Notes under the pieces: generated by a model | What the model was told of the DNA's origin: nothing | Database searches by the model: none | The model's input: the letters and a program-made list of their open reading frames with translations, nothing else | Origin: Diphasiastrum complanatum | Taxonomy: Eukaryota > Streptophyta > Lycopodiopsida > Lycopodiales > Lycopodiaceae | Assembly: GCA_029204225.1 (NCBI GenBank) | Contig: CM055108.1 | Coordinates: 21,860,326 to 21,924,325 of the forward strand | Direction of reading: 5' to 3' | Length of the DNA: 64,000 nt | Shown: in pieces, positions 13,501 to 25,500 of the stretch | Numbering within the stretch: position 1 is the first letter of the stretch | Layout of the letters: every line of letters begins with the position of its first letter | Made by a program: the position numbers and the translations under genes

Positions 13501-16500
13501 TGGCAAGCTGTACCCGATCACGAAAATCTCGAGCAAAATGTGGCTCAGGAGCTAGATGTCGTGGAAAATGTGACTCAGGAGCTGTAGGACGTGGAAAACC
13601 GGGTGGTGGGTTAGGTGGAAAATGAGGCCCACCGCCAAAGGAAGTAGACGAGGATGGAAGTCTAAATGGAGACCCAAATGATGAATGAACAGGGGCTTTG
13701 CCAGGTCCATGTGGCTGTAAGGAATCAATCTGTGACTGCATAGTGGCAAAGCCGGTCTGTAGAGTGGTAAAACTGGTCATCATTTGGTCGAAACGACTAC
13801 TGAGGAGAGTAAGAGAGTCACGCATATTAGCAAACTGTTCATCTAAAGGTCCGGAATGACTCGCAGGTGTAGTGGGTGAGCTAGCCATGAGGAAGAAAAA
13901 GTAAGCGAGAAAAGAAATGTGCTAAACAATTGGACGAACTGAAGGAGAGGACATAAGTCGTCACAACAGGCACGCCAATGAAAAGACACAATAGAACTCG
14001 CGATGTAAGATGAACGGAAAGGACAACTAAGTAAGAAATACCTCGTAACCGCAATTGGAAGTGAGCTGAAAAATAGCGGCAATATGTCGAGGTACCGGGC
14101 AGCCTCCACAAAAGATGCTAAGGGCCCGACAACGTGGAGTAAACGGTGGGTAAAAGTATGGGAAACAATAATGGACTATGGGGCTGGAAAGGGAGCAGCC
14201 AAGGAAAGGAAGTGATAACAAAAAGGAGGTATGGGCAGGGAGGAAACAAGGCTGAAAAATCAGAGATCGCCCTTCAAGGGTAAAAAAAAAGTTTGCGATA
14301 AAGACGGGGGGCAATCCCGATGCGCGATGAAGTTGGGTGGGAGTGGCTTTCTAAGCATCTAGGCGTGTTTGTATTGTCCGGGGTAGGGTTGCGAACACAG
14401 ACAGCAGTGTAGGAGGGTGAGCTGAAATTGAGGCGGATGTAGGGCGCCAGCTATGGTGGAGTGTGGGCGTCCAAGAGAGGTAGTAAACGGCAAAAAAAAA
14501 TTGGATCAAAAAGATGGGTTGGTAGGGCGCTAGGAGTGGCTGATGGAAGGTGGCGAATAGGGGCAGCAAAAAGCGGAAATTTTCAGCAAAGGAAGGAGCA
14601 GTAGGGCGCTGGTCAGCAAGCATGAGGGCGCCCAATAGGGCAGCAAACAGGAGGCAGTAGGGCGCCCAAAATAGGGGAGGAAAAAGGCTGAAAATGCAGC
14701 AGTAGGCAGCCAGCAAGAGGGTGCTAGAAATGGGCAGCAAGTGGGCGTCTGTCCTCCTCCGATCCGTTGTGAAAATTTGCAAGACAAGTGTGGAGAAATG
14801 CTGAAGATCCGGCTGAAAAATGGTGAAGATCCAAGCTGAAGATGGGCGCCCTCCTGTGAGGGAAAAATCTGCTCAATGGAGATGCTCAGGAAAGTGCTCT
14901 GATACCAAGTTATGAACGTAGCCACAGCTGATCTAGATTTAGTCTATGAAAGCATCACATAAGCAAGACTTAACCCTAGAAAACAGGAGAGAGAAAGCTT
15001 AAAGAGACTAAAGAAGAAGATCATATCATAAGCCAAGTAACAAATGACACAGAATCCCTACTTATAGCCAAGAGGAAGCCCTAAAAGGAAGCTTCCAGTG
15101 GCTAGGGCCAAACTGAGAGGGAAAATAGTGTGCCCTCTAAGAAGGCCCCCACTCTAGTAATATGACCAAATAACCAATATAGTGAATCATAGGGCCCAAG
15201 GCCAATAATATGGTCTAAATGTCAATAATAGGGCCCAAGGCCAACCATATAGTCTAAATGTCAAATAATGAATAAAAAAGGGCCCAAAGCCTGCTTATGC
15301 ATAAAGTAAAGTAAATGTAAATGGACATGGCGAATGTAATGAGCCGAGTCCATAACTGTAGGCCAACTCTATAAAAGACCACCGAGTTTTCCGTGGGAAT
15401 ATATGTTATGAGCACAAAGGTACAATTGTAGATAAGCAGAGCAAGCTTAGACTTCATAGATGGCCAAGGAATATTGCTCTTTCAGGTGCGCTTGAAAACC
15501 AAAATGGCCCCTAACTGGAGAAAGGTGTGCATTAGAAAGAATTTTAGGGCATATATCTGGGGAGCTGGGAATGCAAAGGGAACCTCAATGGAAAAGATGG
15601 TGATTGACAACAAAACAAACGTGATGATGTTACGAAGGTGTTGGAGCAGTGTCATGGATCTCACAAAAATGGCTATGTTAAAGGCAAGTTGGCATTTAGG
15701 ACTCAATTGTTAGCAAATCTGGAGATAAGTGGGCATGGTTCCCATAGCTGCACCACTAAAAGTTGTTGGATTGTTTTTCATTATCGATTAGCTAAATACA
15801 GGAAATTGTCCAATTTTAGCTGATAGATATGTCTATATGTTTAGCTTTCTTGAAAGGTTATTGTGACCCTCAATTAGACTGAATTCAAATACAAATCAAT
15901 AAGGCCATTCACGACTTCAAGACAACTTCAGAATAACCAATGATAGCATGTAATAGCTCTAAATAAATAGAATTTAATGCACAAAATCGTTTTTTATCAG
16001 AGCAAAATTGCAAGCTGATTCGAATAGGCCAATTTGTCCCGATTCGAACCAGCTAGCTAGGTTCAATGGAGACACATGAGTCCTAAAAAGAGAGTTGACT
16101 AGTCAAACATGACATGTGTCATATGCTCATTTATGAATGAAGCCACAATTGATCTAGAGCTAAGCTATGAAAGCATCACATAAGCAAGACTTAACCCTAG
16201 CTAAGCTATGAAAGCATCACATAAGCAAGACTTAACCCTAGAAAGCAGGAAAGAGAGAGATTAAGGAGACTAAAGAGAGATCAATATCATCAGCTGAGTA
16301 ACAAATGACACAGATTCCCTACTTATAGCATAGAGGAAGCCCTAAAAGGAAGCTTCTAGTGGTTAGTGCCCAACTGGGAGAGATAATAGTGCGCCCTCCA
16401 AAAAGGCCCCCCACTCTTTAGTATTATGTCCAAATGTCCAAATAATGAATAATAAGGTCCAAGGCCAACCATATAGTTAAGTGTCAATAATGAATAAAAA

Positions 16501-19500
16501 AGGGCCCAAGGCCTGCTTATGCATGAAGTAAAGTAAATGTAAAAGGACGTGGCGAATGTAATGACCCGATTCCATAACTCTCCCCGACACAACAAAAAGA
16601 CCCAACTGCCAAAAAGAAACTGGATCAATCAGCAACAAGCCCTGGTGCATCAACAACTAGAGCAACATCTGATGTAGAGGAATCAACAAGTGCAGGAAGA
16701 GCACGATCCTGATTCGCAAGTGATGGTGTATGATAAAAGACATGAATAGGCTCCCATGTGGCCTCCTCAACAGGACGACCATCCCACTGGACCAAAAACT
16801 GAATTTGCCGGCAGCATCAACTATGGTGAAGGCGAACTTGGTGAATGGCAGCTGGTAAGAAAGGCTCAGGATCAACATCGTGGCGACGAAGGGAACGTCT
16901 CGGCCGCGTCATCTGAAACCAAGCAATATAACAACCAAGAATGCCAAGGAACCAGAAGAAGCTCAAGCAGCAACCATGAATGCCAAGGTATCTGTAATGC
17001 CCAAGATAGTAGAGGATCAGCCCAAAAGATAGGGACATCATACCAAGGTATCCAAAAAGCCCGAGAAGGTAGAATTGCATCAACAACAGGAAGCCAATAA
17101 GGAAACTGGAAAAGAGATGGACACTCATCGCGAATAGCCACATCATACACGTAACCATCAACCATATGTGCAAACTCAGTGATATAGGTGCCCCAAGAAA
17201 AGATAGCAGCATCGGAAGACCAGCACCGAGGAGTAGGGACATAAGCAGGATGACAGGCACGCTGTAATAGCATGGAAAAGCAAGCGATATGCCAGGAAAC
17301 ATGGAGCATAAAGAGATCATCCCTGACAAAGGATAGCTAAAATGGAGAAATGTGCACCAGCATGGTCAAAAGCACAAGGTATCCATAAGGCCCATGAATG
17401 AGAAGTAGCAATGGCACACGGTACCCTCAAGGTCCATATCTGGAGAAGAGCGGCATGCCAAAAGTTCCAGAAGGTCCAAGAAATCAATGCATCATCTAAA
17501 AAGACATGATGCATGAAAACAGTAGCAACAATTCTAGAAATAGTAGAGGCCCCAAGTGAAAAACTGTAGCCGAAAAACTCATCCAGAAAGACCTCATATG
17601 GACATACCAATCCATCATAGGAGACACAAAAAATGGATGGAGAATCGGATGACCCATCGGAACTGGCTGCAAGTGTAATCCCAAAGTACACACTAGGCGC
17701 ACAAGTGAGGAATAGAAGAAATGCACTGGAATGAGGAACGGGATCCGCAACATCAGTAGCAAGCATCAGAGCAATATCCACGTGTAGCTGGGAATGAGTA
17801 TCAAAGCACATATGAGCAACACTGAAGTATATGGTGACAACATCCCTAAAAACTATCCAAGAGAGGAGAAGGAACTTTCTCAAGGTACTCTGATGGTCTC
17901 GGATCACCAGAACAAAGTGGCAACTCAGCATCGGAGACCAAGCGATATAGAGCAACCCGAAATGACGGGGAACCTGAAGATCACCCGGACAAACAGTAGC
18001 TGGAACGGAGGCAATAACCCAAGCCATCGGGATATGCCAAGCCTGACAATGAGCAACAATCCAAGGAACAGTTAGAGAGCCACATGCATAATCATAGAGA
18101 TATCTACACCATAGGCGATCAGTAATATGGAAAAACCAGCACCAATCAACAGGTCCAAATGACAACCAAGCTATACGTAATAACCAGGAATGCCATATAT
18201 CCATAGCTGAAAATGAAGCAGTAGTATGAGCAATAGATTCAAATGAAATCCAAGCGATACGTAATAACCAGGAATGCCAAATATCAAGAGGTAAAAAGGA
18301 ATCAGTCGCATGAAAAACCTCTAATGCATAAAAAGCCCAAAAGTGTATACCATCGGCATGGACTGCAACAAACTCTTATGTAGAAACACAAGGAGACTGA
18401 AGGATGCCCGTATACTCATCTAGAAAGATCCCAACACATAAATACCCTAGATAAGTAATAGTGACCATCTGGCAAATATCCTCGGATGAAAAATGTGTAA
18501 CGATAAGGGCCAAAGGCGCATGAATCATGTAAGGAACCGTAGAAATATCATGAGGCAGATCACAAACCTCAAGCAGAGATCCATGGAGTAAAGTGAAAGA
18601 AGATACAGCCTGATCACCAATAGCAAGGGAACCATCAAACGTGGACCCGTGAAGAACTCCATAGAAATCAGCAGGAACATCAACCATAACGGAATCAAGA
18701 GATGGAGATATAGAGACCAATGGAGAAGATACTGCACCAACCACCGAACCAGGAGGGCTCAGGAACATGAGTAGCATCAAAGTACTCAACAACAATATCA
18801 AAGCATGCAATAACATCAGCAATAGTAGCAAGGCATACTATATCAGCATCCAAGCATGGAACAATATCATAGCATGCAACAACATCAGTAGCACCATCAA
18901 AGCATGCAACGACATCATCAATAGTATCATAGCATGCTATATCAGTATCAAGGACCATATCAGCGCAACCGATATATGAGAGAGCTCAGGTAGATCAATA
19001 ACTATCTCAAGTAGATCAGGCAACTCGCTCACACTGTGTGATATAGAATCATCCTCATGTGTATCGCTAACAATGTGGGAATCAACCTCATGTGAATCAC
19101 TAGACATGTGTGACTCTATCTCTATTTGTCTTGCACAAGAAAATGGAACCTCGCATATGGAAGAATGCTCACGAGAGGAATCAGGAGTAGAACTCTCAAG
19201 ACCTATAATACCACTCGTAAGAGCGAGAGGAGGAACAAATATAGAATTATCATCGGAATATATAAGAAGGCGAAGTACAGGTAGAAAGTCATGCCACTCA
19301 GAGATAGGCGGATGAGAATGGACATAAGCAAACCACTTCGACCTAGCAGAACCCTTTAAGAGAAAAATTGCATCAAGAATCTTATTAGGACCTGCACAAG
19401 TTGGCCGAGAAGTATCAAAGTAATATTGAAGACACGAAAATATGTTCAGATGGTATATCACTCAAAAAAACAAAAAGATAATCTAAAGGGGATAGAGACC

Positions 19501-22500
19501 GAAAATCAGAAGTCATGATAAAAATAAAATTAAAAGTAATGGAAAAAAAATAGGTAACCCAATTATCCAAATAATTTGGGTGGTTTTCTTAATTTTTTTT
19601 TTAATTATAATGGAGCGTAGAAAAACAAAGAAAAAGTGAAAAACGAAATCGACGATGAAAATGAATTATGGAATCGAAACGCAAATGGAACGGAAACTAA
19701 TAACAAATAACGAAAGACAAGATGAAAAGTGCGATGGAAAACACAAACTACAAAATGGAATGGAAGTAACAAAACAACAGCCACAGGCAGAAAGTTAAGC
19801 CAGGCAAGACAGTAATCAAGTGGACGAGTTGAAGGAGAGGACATAAGTCGTCACGACAGGTACACCAATGAAAAGACGTGAAAAAGCTTGCTAAACCAAA
19901 AAAAAAAGAGAAATGACAAATAGTGTAAGTAGTACCTCGCAACTGCCATCGAAAGCGTGCTGAAAACGGTAGTAAAATGGAGAGATACCGGGCAGCCACC
20001 AAATAGAGATAAGAGCGGCCTGCAAAAGCAACCAAAGAGGGTTAGGCAGCTAGCAAGCAAAGCTGGAAAATCAGTAGAAAGAAGGTGGAGACAATGCAAG
20101 GAGGGGTGGGCTGGGAAAGAGTACAAATAGGTTGAGTTCTGGACAACAAGCGGAAAGTAAAGTAGGGTGCTGGAAGTAGGTGATGGTGGGCTGGAAAATG
20201 TGCAGTAGCAGTAGGGCGCCAATCCTCCTTCAAATGATAGTGATAATTTGCAAAACAAGTGGAGAGAGAAAGCTGAAGATCCAAGCTGAAAATGCTGAAG
20301 ATCCAAGCTGATCCAAGCTAAAAATGGATGTTGGGCAGCAGCTAGTAAGATCCACAAATGTCCTGCAAAATGATGAAAAAACTATTGAAAATGGTGATGA
20401 AGTAGGGCGCTGGACAGCCTCCAAACAATCAGCAAAATGGACAGCAAATCGTTGGAGAAACCCATCGAAGATGCAAGGTAGTAGGGCGCTGGGCAGCAGC
20501 TAACAAAATCCGCACATAACCTGAAAAAAAAAATGGAGAAAACCGCTAAAAATAGTGATGAAGTAGGGCGTTGGACAGCCTCCGAAAGTGACAAGGTAGT
20601 AGGGCGCTGGCCAGCCTCTACCAAATCTGGAAAAATGATAGAAATCCGATGAAAAAATCGACGAAAGTGATGGGTTAGCAGGGCGTTGGACAGCCTCTAC
20701 TAAATCTGAAAAAACGATGGAAATCTGATGAATAAATCAACGAAAGTGATGGGTTAGTAGGGCACTAAGAGCTAAGCTATGAAAAGTATCACATAAGCAA
20801 GACTTAACCCTTGCTAAGCTATGAAAACATCACATAAGCAAGACTTAACCCTAGAAAGCAGGAAAGAAAGAGATTAAGGAGATTAAAGAGACTGATCAAT
20901 ATCATCAGTTGAGAAACAAATGACACAGATTCCCTACTTATAGCATAGAGAAAGCCCTGAAAGGAAGCTTCTAGGGGTTAGGGCCCAATCGGGAGGGATA
21001 ATAGTGCGCCCTCCAAGAAGACCCCCACTCTCCAGTAATATATCCAAATGTCCAAACAATGAATAATAAGGCCCAAGGCCAACCATATAGTCTAAGTGTC
21101 AATAATGAATAAAAAGGGCCCAAGGCCTACTTATGCATAAAGTAAAGTAAATGTAAATAGACGTGGCGAATGTAATGAGCCGAGTCCATAACTTGCTCAT
21201 TGGGACACTTGGTCCGGTGTATGAGTGATACATGTCAGCCTACTTGCTTGCCTATGTGTCAGGGTACTATCAAGTGGCAAGTGTCGACTATGCATGGAAT
21301 TGGCCATGTGTCAACGTTAGGAAGGATTAGGGTTAAGGGGTGCTTGGGGGTTGTGGATAAGTGAGCCTAGAGAGAGGCATTCCTCATCATAATCTATGCA
21401 GCAAAGGTTGGGAGGAGACAAGGCAGCCAGCTCCACTATGTTTCATGCTTGTTGATGCTATGTACTTACTATGAATTCAATAAAGTTTGAGTTTGAGATA
21501 CAAATAATGTGGAAGAATAGGTAGTCCCATATCGTCAAGCTGTAATTGATGAGTGCGATAGAAATGCATCTTAACCCTATCGGGATCAAGCTGTCACCAT
21601 ACTGTGTGGATATAGCTCCGATACATCTGCCGACGTATGTATGCATGTGTTCCGTTAGGGAGATCTGCCATAGATATCCCCCACATACGAAGAAGCTCCG
21701 ATACTCTCCCAAACCACGAGGACTTAGCCTGCTGGCTAGCAATAGTGCGAGAAGAAGATAAGGCTGCAACTACATATCTAGAAGTATCCATATCTGCCAG
21801 TCTGTGTACAACGTGACAATTCGAACTCAACCAGTTGAAATCTACTTCTACTTTGCTGCAAAATGAACTGAAGTCAGATCCTAAGCACTACTATACTTGC
21901 ATAATCCGACAAAACAAGAACAAGAACCAATCTACAGCATTTTAGAAGTCCAAGAATCAAGAAACCAACCAGTCTTTTGATTCTTGGACATCCCAAGAAC
22001 ATCAAGAACTAGAATGTTGGAGGATATGCAAGATTTATACCACATTTCTAGCCTATTTAGTTTACTTGAATGCTAGTTCCTACCTTAATCCACAAACAAG
22101 AAATGAAAACTAATCCACAACTAGGAAAGCAAGAAAACTAATCCACTCTAAAGTCCACAACCACACACAATATGAATGGAAGGGCATGATCATAGGGGCA
22201 TCACTCAAGAAAACCATCATGATCAAGGAGCTTAGTGTAGCATCAAACTCATGGAAAATCTTCTTATTAGGCATGGAGTAGATACAATGCAAAAAGCTCT
22301 TCTTCTCAAAGAGGGAGTCTCTTAAATAAGCAAGAGAGCTCCTTAGGTGGCGTCCTAGTGGCATTTCCACATTTCACAAATTACAAGTGGAATAATGCTC
22401 TCCACTAGAGGTCACCATCAAAGGTGGCTCACTCTACTTTCTTTAAGAGGGGTCTATGCATTTATTACATTAGCCTAGAAATACTAGTTCCTACATGGTC

Positions 22501-25500
22501 ATTCCATCTTCCGGGATTCACCATGAGGCTTACACAGTTCCTACTTGACAGTATTAACTAGTATTCCTCGGCTCTCAGTCTTCGTTAGTCTCGTCTTCTC
22601 AAAGACCTCCTCAGTCTAAGGTGAGAGGTACTCTTGAGTTGCTCTGTCCGAGTATCTTGGGGATTCGTCAGAATCAGCCAACAGTGACCAAGTCCATGCT
22701 CAAACATAGGTATGTACACGTGGCTGCATATTGGGATCCCACACCCCCCACATAGTTGCATAGCCAGCTTCTTATTCCTTGTCCGCACAAGGGGTGGTAC
22801 CAAGGGCTTGGGATATATCTGTGGGTACACATGCCAAGGAGGTCGTTCAGAACATAGCTCATTGGAATAGAAAGGAGGTCGTTGAAAGCTTTTGCCAACA
22901 TAGATAACACTAGAGTAATCCTCATTTTTTGAAAGCACTCACTTATTGGAATGTAATAGCTTGAAACCCAACATGATCTTGTACTTGTCTTTTATTGTCA
23001 CATTAGTGTATGTAGCATGCAAGACGGGATATATACTATTCCCAAGCTCTGAAATTTTGCACATTGTTCATGTATGCTGATAGGAGACCTTGCAAAAGTA
23101 TTAAAAAAAGTGCAAGATTTGGGGAACTACAAATTTTTAATATGTTTAGGCACATAGGACACCTGCAAAAAAATGAATGCCTGTAGATTTAAAATATGTT
23201 GAAGAGTGCAGGCCACAATTCAGCTCATTATGATCTAAATCTTTGATATTTTAACTAACAGTTAAGTAGGATTTAGCTACGCCTTTATTTCCAAGTTTCG
23301 TGTGGCAAATTTTGTCGCCATGCTGTAACCAGAAACAAATTTATGCTGTTAGAGACTTTTACTTCATATCATCTGAATGGTATTTGTAACTTGTTAGTGA
23401 GAAGGTTGCTGCTTTCCATGCAACTTTTGGAATTGCATGCATGAAAAGCCTCATCAAGGAACTAAAACAAATTTGAAAAATCTGTGTCAATGGTTTTTGG
23501 CTTGTGTGAAAGTACAGGAAGAGAATAGTAACAAAACAACCCGACAAGGAGTTTTACCTTCTTCAAATGATCATGCTAAGAAAGGATTTCAAGCTGGAAT
23601 AAAGTGCTTGCAAACGGTTCAAGAGCCCATCAGGGAACTTCCAGGTGATTAAATGTGCATGCATATCCTAGATAGAATAATCAAAGCTGTGATTGTATTA
23701 TTTATTCATTTTATTAAAGTCATGTCTGTCAAAGAAGTAACTTATCCTTGAGGCTTGAACACTCAATGGAGCGATAACATATGCACATATCTGAGGGAAA
23801 ATGTTTGGTAAATGCTCTAAAATGTCACTCTACCTATTGAGTTGATATTCTGGAAAATACTTGAATCTTTATCCATGCCACGATACATACTAAACTGGAT
23901 GTTTCATTGCAGAGCTCTTTGCACCTATTTCGTGTTATGGGAACACCTTGTATGGGCGATTCTGTGTAGGCGCTTTGGGCTTGATAGCATTTGTAAGTGT
24001 AATACGAATAGGACATTCCTCCAGAATGTCACAGGGGCAGGCTGTCAAAAAGCGCATACTAAGATCTCGATGGTACACAGAAGGGAAAAATGGTGTTGAC
24101 AGAAGAAGATTACTTCGAGGAGCTAAAGGACAACGCTTACGAGTTGCTTTCCCTCGAAGTTCTCAAAAGAATCCCCATGGTGGAAGGGAAGATACCCATC
24201 GTTACAAGGGTTTGGTTATACACGATGGAGAACTAGTTCAGAATGGTTTTGGTGGTGGTATGCAAAACGGCTTTTATTTGAAGCACGATCAGGAAGCCAG
24301 TACTTATCAATCTGATTACAATTCTAGATCCTCTGCCGCTTTCTTTTTAGCATCACTGGACAAAAGCTATAAGTCAGAAGTGCCTCATCATGGAGGTGAA
24401 GCATCAGAAGAAAATCAAACTACTGCAAGTGATAATAACCTAGACTCAAACTCTGAGCAATCTCATAAAAGCTTCTTAGAGAAAGTTGGGTGCTTCATTT
24501 CCGATGCATTTTTATCCTCTAAGACACATTCAATGCCTGACAGCATAAAATCATTTCCAGATGTGAGGGATGTGGCACAGGGTTTTGCAGAAAAGCAGAT
24601 TATATGTCCTAATACGCAAGAAGCCATTGTGGAACCAAGGATGCCAAGTGGGAGGGCTTCCATGATGACTGGTCTTCATGGAAGGTGGAAGAAAGAGGAT
24701 GAGGTGTGCACTTCCATAACTAAATTGGAATAAAAGCTATGCTCTTTTGACACTCACCAATTTTTGTACTATATTTAGTAATTTGGGTCAGTTTAATCTC
24801 TTTCCTTTTGGTAGAGTTTGAAGTCTGTTGCTTCTCAATGTAAGCAAAACCTTGCCAGAAACACGTTCACTAGTATAATTCCTCTTTAGTGACATCTCTT
24901 GATCCATGTTATAGCTATATTTGAAGGATCATCTTGAAGAGTTGCGAAAGACAGTGCTAGCAGCAGAAGAAAATAGAAAGGCAACTATGCGTGCTCTTGC
25001 TGATGAGAAAAGGCGGAGCTTAGAGCTTGAAGTGAAGATAAGAAGACAGGTACTGGCCAGCATTATTTCAACCTGCATGCCATCATATTCTTCCATTTCT
25101 AGTGATTTCATTAAAGTTACCAGACTTTTCTTTCTGCAGAAGTGAAAAAATGGGCAAAAAGGTTGCAGTAAAGTTTTCATTGCATGGCACTTTAGTTAGT
25201 CACAACAGTCTCTAGTTTATCTCTTGGAGCTTTTGCTTTATTGCCTGACAGTTTACGTAACGTGCAGTCTGGACTCTGGATCATATTGGTGTTCATACCT
25301 GCACTGCTCTTCTTTGTAGTATTACAAGAAGCTTTGTTTTTGGTTTATTTATCTCCTGAAAAGTTGATCTCCAAAGCACAAATCTACAAGTTCTTTTATG
25401 TTGTTCAGGCCACAATATTTTCAAGGTGAGGCATAGTATCGGTTTCATCTCATGATTTTGCAAAGCTCTTATGTATTGCAGAAAGAAGCTGCAGCTGCAC

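Larger units (their letters stand above)
8774..15357 (-). mobile_element. Ty3/gypsy chromovirus, complete LTR to LTR, defective pol
   Basis: The 6584-bp element is flanked by the 5-bp target duplication GTAGG (8769-8773, 15358-15362). Both LTRs have inverted ends AGTTATG...CATAACT. Read on the minus strand the order is 5' LTR, PBS, 1-kb leader, gag, protease, RT, RNase H, integrase, chromodomain, PPT, 3' LTR. Gag through chromodomain shares one reading frame (13888 to 9269), as in many plant chromoviruses, but it is broken by nonsense codons at 11906, 11582 and 9473 and by compensating frameshifts near 10660-10830. The LTRs differ at about ten positions in 450, so the insertion is young. Confidence 0.93.
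16129..21193 (-). mobile_element. Non-autonomous LTR element: gag-like region, Trp-rich ORF, chromodomain, no RT
   Basis: The 5065-bp element is flanked by TGCTC (16124-16128, 21194-21198). Its LTRs belong to the same family as those at 8774 (AGTTATG-like start, here ATTTATG; CATAACT end). Minus-strand order: 5' LTR, leader, gag-like frame (19516-18937), an acidic repeat region, a 295-codon Trp-rich ORF, then the chromodomain tail of the chromovirus (about 16870-16620), PPT and 3' LTR. Protease, RT, RNase H and the integrase core are absent. The PBS and the 3' end of the 5' LTR are also deleted. It must have been mobilised in trans. Confidence 0.85.

Noticed and set aside
14896-14907. tRNA gene fragment
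   Set aside because: The tRNA-like sequence is the primer binding site of the LTR element, only 12 bases.
14027-14925. Several minus-strand frames of 88-143 codons
   Set aside because: They lie in the leader between primer site and gag, are rich in Pro/Leu/Cys from the repeat motifs, and have no conserved blocks.
17794-18075. Plus-strand 93-codon frame inside the Trp-rich module
   Set aside because: Antisense to the longer frame and without any motif. I kept the minus-strand reading because the element is minus-oriented.
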